Assembly (NCBI GenBank): GCA_001771615.1 | Contig: MEUF01000002.1 | Coordinates: 1-18,330 of the forward strand | DNA: 18,330 nucleotides | Reading direction: 5' to 3' | Origin: a candidate division WOR-1 bacterium RIFOXYB2_FULL_48_7 | GTDB taxonomy: Bacteria; Margulisbacteria; WOR-1; O2-12-FULL-45-9; XYB2-FULL-48-7 | In this document: in pieces, positions 1 through 8,304 of the stretch | Layout: each line of letters opens with the position of its first letter | How positions within the stretch are numbered: position 1 is the first letter of the stretch | Made by a program: the position numbers and the translations under genes | The notes under the pieces: model-generated | Database searches by the model: none | The model's input: only the letters and a program-made list of their open reading frames with translations | What the model was told of the DNA's origin: nothing

Positions 1-241
1 CACCGCGAAATTTGCCAAAGAAAATGGCTTCAGCTCTTTTGCCACTACTTTGAGCGTCAGCCAGCACAAAGACACATCTTTTATCAACAATCATGGCTTG
101 ATCCTGGCCAGTCGTTTTGGGCTGGAATACGTGACTTTCCCTCTGGATCCTGCAGCCGCCCACCAGAAAGGGGTCAAGCTATCTAAAGAGCTTGGTTTGT
201 ACCGGCAAAAATATTGTGGTTGTGAATTTTCAGTGAGGTGA
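1..241 (+). CDS. queH: Epoxyqueuosine reductase QueH, C-terminal fragment (5' end outside window)
   Basis: This is the C-terminal ~79 residues of a QueH (former DUF208) protein, which reduces epoxyqueuosine to queuosine in tRNA as a non-homologous alternative to QueG. The reading frame is open from base 2, so the gene begins upstream of the window; the TTG at base 50 is an internal codon, not a start. Family hallmarks seen: the segment FATTLSVSQHKD, followed by a glycine-containing helix region, the lysine-rich HQKGVKLSKELGLYRQ stretch, and the terminal YCGCEFS motif, whose cysteines belong to the metal/cluster-binding set of the family. The stop codon TGA (239-241) lies five bases before the next ATG, and a GAGGTG ribosome binding site spans the stop, so the following sensor gene is probably cotranscribed and translationally coupled. 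The identification rests on motif recall. Confidence 0.88.
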   Translation, partial: TAKFAKENGFSSFATTLSVSQHKDTSFINNHGLILASRFGLEYVTFPLDPAAAHQKGVKLSKELGLYRQKYCGCEFSVR

Positions 242-246
242 TTTAG

Positions 247-2166
247 ATGAACGAACGGGAAAAATATTTCAGGAAATCAAGCTTAATTATCGCCCTATTG
301 GCCATATTTTTAGGGGGATTGGTGATTATCGGCTGGTGGCTGGGGATTGAGAGCTTAAAGAGCGTTATGCCGGGGCTCGTGACGATGAAATACAACACAG
401 CTCTCCTGTTTATCTTGACTGGGGTTTCGTTATGGGTTTATTGGCTGGAAAAGCCGGCGCCAACTTTTATCTGGCTGGGCAAAGCTGCTTCCCTGACAGC
501 TGTTTTGGTAGCGCTGCTGACTATTATTGAGTATGTAATGGGGCTCAACCTGGGATTGGACCAATTTTTCTTTGCCGAACCGGCCGGGGCAGTCCTGACT
601 AGGCATTTGGGGCGAATGGCCATGATAACCGCCATTGAATTTATGCTTTTAAATACCGCCTTGATATTAACCGGAAAGCATTTCAAATATGCAATAACTC
701 AAGCTTTGGCCCTGGGTGCCGCCTTTATTGCTTTTCAATCTCTAATCGGTTATTTGCTTAGTGCCAAGACATTGTATATATATCATCAGGACTTTTCTGC
801 TATGGCTTTGCACACGGCCATAATGTTTTTTTTGCTGTCGTTGGGCATACTTTTTGCTCGTCCCAGAGAAGGGTTGATGCAACTGGTGACCGCCGATACT
901 TCGGCCGGACAGCTATTAAGGCAACTTTTCCCCTTGGCCTTGATTTTGCCCCCCTTCTTTGGCTGGTTAAAACTGGTCGGGGAAAGATCGGGAATTGTTC
1001 CCAATGAGTTAGGTGTTTCCCTGGTGGCAATATTGAATGCCATCACCTTTTCGGGCTTACTCTGGTTTAGGGCGGCAACGATGCAAAAGCTGGATAGCGC
1101 CCGCCTTAAGGCAGAAACCAAGGCGCTGGAAATACAATCCAGGGCAAAAAAATATTTGGAGATTGCCGGAGTAATCATTGTGGCAATTGGCAAACAACAG
1201 GAAGTGCTTTTAGTCAACAAAAAAGCGGTTGAGGCGCTTGGCTATCAGGAAAAGGAATTGATTGGGAAAAATTGGTTTGATTTGATTATTCCCCAGGAAG
1301 ACCGGGAAAGGGTCAGAAATGTTTATTTTGATTTAATGAGCGGCAAAGTCGCCGGAGTGGAGTATGTTGAAAACCTGATTCTGACGAAGCAAGGAGAAAA
1401 AAAACTGATCGGCTGGCATAATTCCGTCTTAAAAGATGAACAGGGCGGGATTATGGCCACGATCAGTTCTGGTGAGGATATTACGATGGCCAAACAGGCC
1501 AGGCTGGTCTTGGAAAAATCGGCTCTGCGCATGCAAAAGCTTTTGGAACTAAATCAGATGCAAAGCAAAAGCTTAAAGGAAATTACCACTTTTGCTCTGG
1601 AAGCTTGTGTGGCTATTACCGGAAGCCAGGTCGGGTTTTTCCATTATTTTGATGAGGCAAACAAGGACATTACGCTAAATGCCTGGTCCAAAAATGTCAT
1701 GCCGGAATGCTCGGCTAACCAGGACCAGCATTATCCCTTGTCCAAGGCGGGTATCTGGGCGGATTGTGTCCGTACCCGCCAGCCGGTGATCGTCAATGAT
1801 TATGCTGGGGCGGCCGGTAAAAAAGGATTTCCCGAAGGGCACTTCCCGGTGAAAAACTTTTTAAGCTTGCCGGTTTTTGACGGGGACAAGGTTGTCATGG
1901 TTTGTGGAGTGGGGAACAAAGCCGGTCTATATACCCAGGCAGATATTGATGAACTGAATGTTTTTATGGCTAATGCCTGGCTGGTGATCAAGGAGTTTTG
2001 GGCCAGACAGTCATTAAATGACAAAATTGCTGAAATCCAGAAGCAGAACGAATTGATGGTCGGGCGCGAACTTAAAATGATTGAATTGAAGACAGAAATT
2101 AATGCCCTGCGTAAAGAGGCCGGCCAGCCTGAAAAATATTCAATCACAAATGGTATAATAAAATGA
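247..2166 (+). CDS. Membrane PAS-GAF sensor protein without a transmitter domain
   Basis: A 639-residue membrane sensor. The N-terminal ~275 residues hold about eight hydrophobic segments (roughly 12-34, 46-65, 74-94, 118-138, 147-167, 180-202, 224-242 and 250-272), resembling integral-membrane sensing domains at the front of bacterial histidine kinases. A PAS domain follows (about 301-415, with LGYQEKELIGKNWFDLI and the closing GEDIT), then a GAF domain (about 435-575, with GSQVGFFHYFDE and FLSLPVFDGDKVV). It ends in a short coiled coil containing MVGRELKMIELKTEI, a linker commonly found between PAS/GAF sensors and an output domain. No HisKA, HATPase, GGDEF, EAL or methyl-accepting domain follows; the stop comes directly after this linker. 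It may signal by protein contact or be a truncated kinase. The ATG is supported by GAGGTG at 234-239. The ligand is unknown. Confidence 0.85.
   Translation: MNEREKYFRKSSLIIALLAIFLGGLVIIGWWLGIESLKSVMPGLVTMKYNTALLFILTGVSLWVYWLEKPAPTFIWLGKAASLTAVLVALLTIIEYVMGLNLGLDQFFFAEPAGAVLTRHLGRMAMITAIEFMLLNTALILTGKHFKYAITQALALGAAFIAFQSLIGYLLSAKTLYIYHQDFSAMALHTAIMFFLLSLGILFARPREGLMQLVTADTSAGQLLRQLFPLALILPPFFGWLKLVGERSGIVPNELGVSLVAILNAITFSGLLWFRAATMQKLDSARLKAETKALEIQSRAKKYLEIAGVIIVAIGKQQEVLLVNKKAVEALGYQEKELIGKNWFDLIIPQEDRERVRNVYFDLMSGKVAGVEYVENLILTKQGEKKLIGWHNSVLKDEQGGIMATISSGEDITMAKQARLVLEKSALRMQKLLELNQMQSKSLKEITTFALEACVAITGSQVGFFHYFDEANKDITLNAWSKNVMPECSANQDQHYPLSKAGIWADCVRTRQPVIVNDYAGAAGKKGFPEGHFPVKNFLSLPVFDGDKVVMVCGVGNKAGLYTQADIDELNVFMANAWLVIKEFWARQSLNDKIAEIQKQNELMVGRELKMIELKTEINALRKEAGQPEKYSITNGIIK
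2151..2159 (+). promoter_or_regulatory. Extended -10 promoter for greA (near-leaderless)
   Basis: TGG followed by a perfect TATAAT (2154-2159) makes a TGn-extended -10 element inside the last codons of the upstream sensor gene. The greA ATG begins at 2168, so transcription starting 6-8 bases after the box would give a leader of only about 0-2 bases. There is no Shine-Dalgarno sequence between the box and the ATG. A -35 match is poor (CTGAAA at 2129 with a 19-bp spacer), as is usual for extended -10 promoters. The same spacing recurs at the kinase and recR genes of this window. Confidence 0.6.
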
Positions 2167-2167
2167 T

Positions 2168-2635
2168 ATGGGAAACTATTTAACTAAAGAAGCCTGGGAA
2201 AAATTAACGGCCAAGCTGGAAGAGCTCAAAGCACGGCGGGGAATTATTTCCAAAACTATCGGCGAGGCCAGGGAACATGGCGACCTGCGCGAAAATTCTG
2301 CTTATCATGCAGCCAAGGAAGAGCAGGGGCTCAACGAAATGCGTATTAAGGAGCTGGAGGCGCAATTAAACAGTGCCACGGTTGTTGAGGCCAAGGACCT
2401 TCCCGGGGCTGACGAGGTCTTTCTTGGCTCCACGGTTAAAATGGAAGATCTGGATTCAGGCCGCCAGGTAACATATATGCTGGTTTCCGAGATGGAAGCT
2501 GATATCCTTGAAGACAAAATTTCCCCTTCATCCCCTGTCGGCGCTGAGCTGATGGGGCGGAAAAAAGGGGATATTATCGAGGTTGAGGTCCCCCGCGGTA
2601 CCGTAAGATACAAGGTTGTTGATGTAAGAAGGTAG
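2168..2635 (+). CDS. greA: Transcription elongation factor GreA
   Basis: A 155-residue GreA, the usual length for the family. GreA inserts its coiled coil into the RNA polymerase secondary channel and stimulates cleavage of backtracked RNA. The N-terminal coiled coil (about 5-75) carries the conserved tip GEAREHGDLRENSAYH; Asp39 and Glu42 correspond to the acidic pair that positions the catalytic magnesium in characterised GreA. The C-terminal FKBP-like domain includes SPVGAELMGRKKGD and ends in RYKVVDV. The ATG is one base past the stop of the upstream sensor gene, but no Shine-Dalgarno is present; instead an extended -10 box ends eight bases before the ATG, so it is probably read from its own near-leaderless transcript as well as by read-through. 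Nothing looks damaged. Confidence 0.97.
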   Translation: MGNYLTKEAWEKLTAKLEELKARRGIISKTIGEAREHGDLRENSAYHAAKEEQGLNEMRIKELEAQLNSATVVEAKDLPGADEVFLGSTVKMEDLDSGRQVTYMLVSEMEADILEDKISPSSPVGAELMGRKKGDIIEVEVPRGTVRYKVVDVRR

Positions 2636-2704
2636 GCCCCTCCGCCAGGCAAAATCACCTGAAATCAGCTAATAGTTCTACCGATAAAAGTAGAGAGAAA
2701 TATA

Positions 2705-4585
2705 ATGCTACTTGTAGAATCAATAGCTCATTCATTACAGCACAGCCCGATATTGCGCTTGCGAAATATGGTTCGCAATGACCTGCTGGCCAGAGGAATT
2801 GTCCCGAATTGGCTGACAGTTGGACGATTGGCGCGATATTTGCCCAATCAATATGAGGCATTGTTTGCTTTAGTCGATATGGCCAAAAGCCAAAAGGTTG
2901 AAATAGCCAGGCTGCATGTCGCCCGTTTTGAAGTAATCAGAAGTGTTGATTATTCGAAAATTACCCTACCAGAACTGCGTGAAAATATTAGGGGCGCGGT
3001 TTTTAATTTTATCCCACTGCAGAAACAATACCAGGTCAGAGACAGATCTGTCCCGATTGTTGCGCCGTATACCGGGGGCCAATTTTTATCTCTGCAGAGC
3101 GAAGCCTTGCGGACAATTATCAACCTTTTTACTCAGGAACGCCAACACCTAGTTGGAATTACCCGGGATCCTACTTCTCGAGTTGAGGATGTATTTAGGC
3201 GTCTTGATGAAAGTAAATCCCAATTGGGTTTTCTTAATGTAGTTATTTATCGACCATTGGACGATGGTACTAATCGTTGGATTCTGACACAAAGAACGCG
3301 AAATTGGGATTCGGATGGCGGAAGCAAGTACGATCAAGAAAGGGGGGGGTTGGTCCCTGTATCGACATTAAGAAGTGTTTTAGAGACTAACGGAACGGTT
3401 TTTGACGTTGATATTGATGATACAAATACTTTTGAACGGCAAGGATTGATGTTCGATGCAGCTTCGAGACGCAATGACAGAGAGCGTTCCAAGGGGCCGG
3501 GCAGAATGTTGTTTATTAAATTGGTTGATCGAGATAATAAACCGGTAGCAGTTATCCAGATTCATAATCGAGTTAATAAAGAAGATCCTATTTCTCCACC
3601 TCCTTTGTTGCCAGGTGATCACAGTCTGGCCGACTCAATTAAGAAACAATTAGAATTATACTTTGGCGACGCAGTCTGGGCGATTGAAATGATTCGCTCC
3701 AGAGAAAAAGTGGTTGCTTTAGGAACAAACGGGACAGGCCCTGTCCAAGCCAGCCCAGTTAGATCGCCGGCAGAAGCGGCTGAAGAATTCAGAGTCATGA
3801 TGTCACGGAAAAGTTCCTTAAAACAATATGGCATATTTCAAGTCGGCCGGATAACTCATCCAGGGTCTGCTCTTAATGGCGCAGAAAAGGATTTATTAAT
3901 TGATGCTTTAAACTGGAAGGGCCGGGAAAGAGAAGATATGGCCAATCATTTGGTCGATGTGGCCGAAATTGTAGTCGTCTTTCATAATGGTAATCCGATC
4001 GCTTTTGGATCAGGGATAGAAATTGATTTCCAGAACCAGGGGCAAGGAGAACGGCTGCAATATATGGTCGGTACCATGGCGCAGCCAGATTATTATGGTT
4101 ATAGCCTGCAAACACTGGTAAATGGCCTGTTCTTGATGCGCAGTTGGTGGCGCTATAAGTTTGAAGGGGGGTTGCTGCGATCTCCACACCCAATCATGAG
4201 AACAAGAAGTGTCGGCCCGGCGGTAGGTTTTATTCGTTATTTTTCCAATGTTGTCTATAAGGCTCTTGCCGCAAGGACGTTGGCACGGGCGGTAGAATTT
4301 AATCGATTCATGAGTAGCGACTGTGACCGCGAAGGTGTTGCTCGTAATGCTTATACCGAACCAGTTGGTGATCCACAAAGAGATGGCGAAATTATGGCTT
4401 CTTTAAAAAAGAAGGATCGTAGCACTTATCGCAAATTACGTGAAGCTTTTTATGGTTTGTCTGAATATGACGCCAGGACCTTTCAGGGGAATCTTAATTT
4501 ATGGAATGTGCTTAAAATATGGTTTTATCTCAATGTAATATTTACTTATAAATATCGTCATGAAAAGAACGTCAGGGAGGCATAA
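2705..4585 (+). CDS. Unknown protein: GAF-like domain plus GNAT-like acyltransferase domain
   Basis: I do not recognise a named family for this 626-residue protein. The N-terminal ~120 residues are charged and helical. Residues ~124-340 look GAF-like: a long helix, then strands LNVVIYRPLDDGTNRWILTQ, a TLRSVLETNG loop, a strand pair ending in KPVAVIQIHNR, and a closing helix. Residues ~360-540 resemble a GNAT-type acyltransferase fold (strands IVVVFHNGNPIAFGSG, then GTMAQP and the YYGYSLQTL helix where GNATs bind acyl-CoA), but the classic R/Q-x-x-G-x-G loop is not clear, so this is inference. The C-terminus has an aromatic helix (WNVLKIWFYLNVIF) that might touch membrane. The ATG has a weak AGAGAG ribosome site; TATAAT at 2701-2706 overlaps it. 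The next gene starts on the base after the stop, so the two products probably work together. An eight-G run lies at 3342-3349. Confidence 0.7.
   Translation: MLLVESIAHSLQHSPILRLRNMVRNDLLARGIVPNWLTVGRLARYLPNQYEALFALVDMAKSQKVEIARLHVARFEVIRSVDYSKITLPELRENIRGAVFNFIPLQKQYQVRDRSVPIVAPYTGGQFLSLQSEALRTIINLFTQERQHLVGITRDPTSRVEDVFRRLDESKSQLGFLNVVIYRPLDDGTNRWILTQRTRNWDSDGGSKYDQERGGLVPVSTLRSVLETNGTVFDVDIDDTNTFERQGLMFDAASRRNDRERSKGPGRMLFIKLVDRDNKPVAVIQIHNRVNKEDPISPPPLLPGDHSLADSIKKQLELYFGDAVWAIEMIRSREKVVALGTNGTGPVQASPVRSPAEAAEEFRVMMSRKSSLKQYGIFQVGRITHPGSALNGAEKDLLIDALNWKGREREDMANHLVDVAEIVVVFHNGNPIAFGSGIEIDFQNQGQGERLQYMVGTMAQPDYYGYSLQTLVNGLFLMRSWWRYKFEGGLLRSPHPIMRTRSVGPAVGFIRYFSNVVYKALAARTLARAVEFNRFMSSDCDREGVARNAYTEPVGDPQRDGEIMASLKKKDRSTYRKLREAFYGLSEYDARTFQGNLNLWNVLKIWFYLNVIFTYKYRHEKNVREA
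3342..3349 (+). repeat. Homopolymer tract G8 inside the GAF-like protein gene
   Basis: Eight consecutive G residues lie within the GAF-like region of the unknown protein (encoding part of an Arg-Gly-Gly stretch). The frame is intact at this length. Tracts of this kind are prone to slipped-strand length change and to sequencing or assembly indels. Confidence 0.9.
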
Positions 4586-6283
4586 ATGATTCCGGTTGGT
4601 GTCTCTATAACTGGGGCAGCCCATGCTCCAAAATTAAGGCCAAATATTCGACCAACCAGGGGATTGTTGATTACATATGCGCCTCCTTATGCGCTGAGCG
4701 CCTTTACGCCTGACAATGGCTTGGCTACCTTGGCCCCGGTTTTGCAGCAAAACGGACATCAGGTCCAAATTCTTGATTACTGTACAACAGAGACAATGCG
4801 TCGACTGATCCCCGAGTCGGCCAGTGAAACACTAAAAGATATTTGGGAAAATATACATGCCAAACTCTCGATTGGCCAGCAACCCCGTTTCTTTGATATT
4901 GCTAGATTGCTTTGGCTTAATCATCGCCTAGTCGGCTACGAAAAAGCGGAAGCCAGTCGAGTTGCTGCGGGATTAATTGATAAAATTGGAAAAGAGGACA
5001 TTGACTGGATCGGTTTTAAGCTTTGGAATGGTTCAGGGTATACAATTCCAGTGGCAATCGCTCGGGCAATTAAACAAGCCCGGCCTGATCTAACAATCTT
5101 TGCTGGCGGGTCGCACGTAGATTATTTTGGTGAGGCAATTTACAGAACGGCTCGTGCTTTCGATGTGTTGGTGTTTGGAGATGGCGAAGAGACTCTCTTG
5201 CGCCATGTTGATCGTTTGGGTGGGAGTGGGGAGGCAGCGGAAGCAATCCCAAATTCAATTTTCCAGATAGGTTCAGGTTTCATAAGAACAAAATTGCAGC
5301 GAGTAGGGAATCTTGATGTCCAACCTTTTCCTCTTTATGATCCGCAGATATATCCCGCCATGTCGGGATTAAAGCTTCTAATGTTTATTATTGAAGAAAG
5401 CCGCGGCTGCAATAATTTTTGTTCTTTTTGTGGACATTCAAATAAAAGCGGCGGCAGAATTGTGCAACGTTCCGCCCGCCGGGTTGTTGATGAAATGGCG
5501 CATACCCAGAATGTTTATGGGTCGGGTGTATTTCGCTTTGGAGGCTCAAGCACGCCAGGGACCTTGATGAGTGAGATAGCAAAAGAAATTCTTCAAAGAG
5601 AAGAACACTTTCGTTATTCTGCTTTTGCCCGTGCAAAAGATGTTGATCCGGTGGATTTTACCTTATGGCGGGCAAGTGGCCATCGGGGATTGTTTTTCGG
5701 AGCTGAATCGGGTAGTCAAGCCTTGCTTGATTTGATGTCGAAAAAGGTGTCGGTAGAACAACAATTGGGAGCTATAAAAGCTGCCAAGGCTGCTGGCTTC
5801 TTTACTGTCGCCAGCTTTATTTTTCCATCGCCTGGTGAAAATCTAGAAACGGAAAGGGAATCACTGGCATTTATTCGATCCGCAAATCCAGATTCAGTAA
5901 TTGTTAATCCACCAATTGTCATTCCTGGTACGCCTTGGCAAATTGATGCAACCGACTTTGGGTTTGAGCTTCCAGATGATTACCTTTCTCGGGCCTTGGC
6001 CTTCCCAATTAAACATTTGTTGCCACCAAAGTTGTGGCCAAAAGCTCCTTGGAGCCTTGATGGACAAAGTTCTCGTCAACTGTTTGCCCGGAGTGGGGCT
6101 TTTGCAAAAGCAGTCGCAAGTATGGGAATACCAACCGGGATTTCTGATGATATGGCCTTGGTAGCCCAGGTTCTTAATATTTCACCCACTGAATTGCGCG
6201 ATCGGGTTCAACGTTATTTCTTTACTGCTGATATTGAAGCATTAAATGCCTTGATCGGGCAATTTAATTCCCAGGTTACTTAA
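4586..6283 (+). CDS. B12-binding-type radical SAM protein, substrate unknown
   Basis: A 565-residue radical SAM enzyme with an N-terminal cobalamin-binding-type Rossmann domain (about 25-210: GLATLAPVLQQNGHQVQILDY, TIFAGGSHVDYFGE, and GDGEETL matching the GEGE motif of this class). The DxHxxG signature that supplies the lower cobalt ligand is absent, as in many members, so cobalamin may be bound without histidine or not at all. The radical SAM core follows (about 262-480): Cys275, Cys279 and Cys282 form the CxxxCxxC motif for the 4Fe-4S cluster; FRFGGSS and GLFFGAESG look like the SAM-contact motifs. Such enzymes methylate or rearrange unreactive carbons, often in lipid, cofactor or peptide biosynthesis. 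The ATG abuts the previous stop (TAA-ATG) with a strong AGGGAGG site at 4574-4580, indicating tight coupling with the GAF/GNAT-like protein. Confidence 0.88.
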   Translation: MIPVGVSITGAAHAPKLRPNIRPTRGLLITYAPPYALSAFTPDNGLATLAPVLQQNGHQVQILDYCTTETMRRLIPESASETLKDIWENIHAKLSIGQQPRFFDIARLLWLNHRLVGYEKAEASRVAAGLIDKIGKEDIDWIGFKLWNGSGYTIPVAIARAIKQARPDLTIFAGGSHVDYFGEAIYRTARAFDVLVFGDGEETLLRHVDRLGGSGEAAEAIPNSIFQIGSGFIRTKLQRVGNLDVQPFPLYDPQIYPAMSGLKLLMFIIEESRGCNNFCSFCGHSNKSGGRIVQRSARRVVDEMAHTQNVYGSGVFRFGGSSTPGTLMSEIAKEILQREEHFRYSAFARAKDVDPVDFTLWRASGHRGLFFGAESGSQALLDLMSKKVSVEQQLGAIKAAKAAGFFTVASFIFPSPGENLETERESLAFIRSANPDSVIVNPPIVIPGTPWQIDATDFGFELPDDYLSRALAFPIKHLLPPKLWPKAPWSLDGQSSRQLFARSGAFAKAVASMGIPTGISDDMALVAQVLNISPTELRDRVQRYFFTADIEALNALIGQFNSQVT

Positions 6284-6285
6284 GA

Positions 6286-6314
6286 TTGACTTAGCTCCCT
6301 CTCCCAAATATAAT
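6286..6314 (+). promoter_or_regulatory. Strong sigma70-type promoter of the histidine kinase pair
   Basis: TTGACT (6286-6291), a 17-bp spacer and a perfect TATAAT (6309-6314) form a near-consensus housekeeping promoter in the 39-base gap after the radical SAM gene. The kinase ATG begins at 6323, eight bases after the -10 box, so the predicted start at about 6321 leaves almost no leader. No Shine-Dalgarno lies between the box and the ATG. No terminator hairpin separates this promoter from the upstream gene, so read-through is also possible. Confidence 0.8.
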
Positions 6315-6322
6315 GCCAACAA

Positions 6323-8302
6323 ATGGACATTTCATTAGACACAATGGGAGTAATAATCAAATATCTAATCCCGCTCCCACTAGTCATTACTCAGATATTG
6401 CTTGGTTTATTTGTATTAGCTCAAAAGAACAAAAACGAAATAAATCTGTCTTTTGCTTTTTTTACAATTAGTGTGGCGTTTTGGAACTATTGTGTTTTTA
6501 TGGTTTTAGATAGGGTGGGCCTGGATGTGACAATTTGGGACAAATTTATTCTTGTTTGGTCAACATGTATTCCTGCTTTTTTTCTTTACTTTTCATTTGT
6601 ATTTCCAGAAAAACTATCTGGCAAGATCTCTAATTGGAAATATTTACTTTTTCTTCCAACGATAATTAGTTTGGTTTTTAGCCCTTTTTATGTTCAGGCA
6701 ATTAAGTATGTAAATGGAGCTTTTCAGCCAGTATTTTCAGAGTTATATTTATTTTTTGCCGTTTACTTTATTTTATATTTAGCGCTTGGAATCATCATCT
6801 TAATCAGAAAGTATTTTTTGGCAGAAAAAAAAGAAAAAAATCAGGTGCAGTATGTTTTGTGGGGCATGTTCCTGGCTTTCTTTTTGGCAATTATTACTGA
6901 TTTGATCCTTCCTGCTTTTGGGGAAACAAGATTGTTTATGTTAGGCCCCTATTTTACGCTGATCATGGTGGGGTTTACTTCTTACGCTATTACCAAACAT
7001 CGGCTAATGGATATCTCGGTCGTAATTAGTCGAGCAGTTGCCGAGCTGCTAACAATTTCATTCAATGCTTTGGCATATGGCGCAATCGTTATGCTTTATC
7101 GTAATTATGTTTCAACCGCAATTGATCCACTATTTTTTATGATTACCTTGCTTTGTGGTATTTTTGTCGGCCAAACGCATCACAATATGAGGATCTTTAT
7201 CCAAACATCATCAGATAAATTATTTTTGCGAGGAAAATATGATTATTATCAGGCAATTTCTTCGGTCAGTGCGCAAATTACAAAAAAACTATCGATGGAA
7301 AATATCACCTCCACATTGAAGAAAACATTTTCAGAGGTAATGGAGGTTTCTAATCCGCGGCTTTATCTGGCGGATGACTTTGAGAAACCAGAAGTTAAAG
7401 AGTATCTTAATTATAAGGAAATATCTTATCATGAAAATGATCTGATTATTCCCTGCTTATTGGAAGAGCAACCGATTGCTTTTATTGTGTTAGGGAAAAA
7501 ACTTTCCGAAGATGACTTTACTGAAGAAGATATAAAACTGTTGAAAGCATTGGCAAGCCAAACTGCTGTTGTGATTGACCACACTCGAACTTATGAAATT
7601 ATTAAAAAAGAACTGGAAGTGACCCAAACTCAATTGGAGCGCTCTCAGCGCTTGGCCTCCTTGGGGACATTAACTGCCGGAGTAACTCATGAGATTCGCA
7701 ATCCCTTGACTGTGGTGCGTGCCAGGATGGAAACATTGTTTGACCAGCCGCGTGATCAGGAATATTTGAAAATGGTTCAAAGGCTAGTTTTGGAAAATAT
7801 TGATCGCGTTGAGGCTATTGTCCAGCGAATGCTCAAGTTGGCGAAAAATAAAGGGACAAAAGAATATGTGGCAGTAAATTTAAATGACATCATCGAAAAA
7901 TCATTGATCTTTTTTCCTGCCGGTCGAATTGTTATTAACAAAGAATATGGGGGCGTGCCGCCGGTTAAGGGCGACCCAGAAGAGATACAAGAGGTGTTTG
8001 TTAATCTGATTCAAAATGGTTTAGAAGCAATGAAAGGGCAAGACAGTGGGATATTATCTATAAAAACTGGACAGCAGGAAGGGCAAGCCATAGTTGAGAT
8101 TTCTGATACCGGGAAGGGGATCCCAGAAGATATAAAGGAAAAGATATTTGACCCGTTTTTCTCGACACGCCACGAGGGAACTGGGCTGGGCCTTTCAATC
8201 GTTTATCGCATTGTTCGGGAGCATGGAGGAGAAGTTTCGGTCCATAGCGATGGCGTTGAAAAGGGCTCGACGTTTAAAGTTGTGTTGCCGGCGGTTATTT
8301 AG
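6323..8302 (+). CDS. Sensor histidine kinase, 7TM-GAF-HisKA-HATPase (first of tandem pair)
   Basis: A 659-residue membrane histidine kinase. About seven to eight hydrophobic segments fill the first ~285 residues, matching the N-terminal 7TM kinase domain type; the YAITKHRLMDISVVISR segment is typical of its end. A short GAF domain follows (about 310-425, ending in LKALASQTAVVIDHTRTYE), as in PrsK-like kinases. The transmitter has HisKA with His456 in the HEIRNPL box (NtrB-like type), then a complete ATPase: N-box NLIQNGLEAM, DTGKGIP, FDPFFSTR and GTGLGLSI. It should autophosphorylate on His456 and pass phosphate to a receiver, plausibly the lone response regulator at 10421-10906. The upstream half is visibly AT-richer than the operon to the right. 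Its last 99 coding-region bases nearly match the end of the next gene, a paralogue. The ATG lies eight bases after the TATAAT box of its promoter. Confidence 0.93.
   Translation: MDISLDTMGVIIKYLIPLPLVITQILLGLFVLAQKNKNEINLSFAFFTISVAFWNYCVFMVLDRVGLDVTIWDKFILVWSTCIPAFFLYFSFVFPEKLSGKISNWKYLLFLPTIISLVFSPFYVQAIKYVNGAFQPVFSELYLFFAVYFILYLALGIIILIRKYFLAEKKEKNQVQYVLWGMFLAFFLAIITDLILPAFGETRLFMLGPYFTLIMVGFTSYAITKHRLMDISVVISRAVAELLTISFNALAYGAIVMLYRNYVSTAIDPLFFMITLLCGIFVGQTHHNMRIFIQTSSDKLFLRGKYDYYQAISSVSAQITKKLSMENITSTLKKTFSEVMEVSNPRLYLADDFEKPEVKEYLNYKEISYHENDLIIPCLLEEQPIAFIVLGKKLSEDDFTEEDIKLLKALASQTAVVIDHTRTYEIIKKELEVTQTQLERSQRLASLGTLTAGVTHEIRNPLTVVRARMETLFDQPRDQEYLKMVQRLVLENIDRVEAIVQRMLKLAKNKGTKEYVAVNLNDIIEKSLIFFPAGRIVINKEYGGVPPVKGDPEEIQEVFVNLIQNGLEAMKGQDSGILSIKTGQQEGQAIVEISDTGKGIPEDIKEKIFDPFFSTRHEGTGLGLSIVYRIVREHGGEVSVHSDGVEKGSTFKVVLPAVI
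8198..8296 (+). repeat. 99-bp near-identical tract, copy 1 (3' end of first kinase gene)
   Basis: This stretch matches 10345-10443 at 98 of 99 positions; the single difference is C at 8242 versus T at 10389. It encodes the last ~33 residues of the ATPase domain (from IVYRIVREHGG to FKVVLPAV). Immediately upstream the two genes differ at many positions, so similarity jumps abruptly. Confidence 0.95.
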
Positions 8303-8304
8303 TT

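Noticed and set aside
786..1220. Minus-strand open frame opposite the membrane sensor gene
   Set aside because: It is a low-complexity antisense shadow of the hydrophobic region, without a ribosome site or domain.
2675..2696. TCTAC-N8-GTAGA inverted repeat after greA as a terminator
   Set aside because: The five-base arms are AT-rich and no T run follows, so a stable terminator is unlikely.
2701..2706. TATAAT hexamer before the GAF/GNAT-like gene as a promoter
   Set aside because: It overlaps the ATG at 2705, so transcription would begin inside the gene, and no in-frame start codon lies 7-8 bases downstream. A weak AGAGAG ribosome site fits the ATG better. The promoter of this gene remains unidentified.
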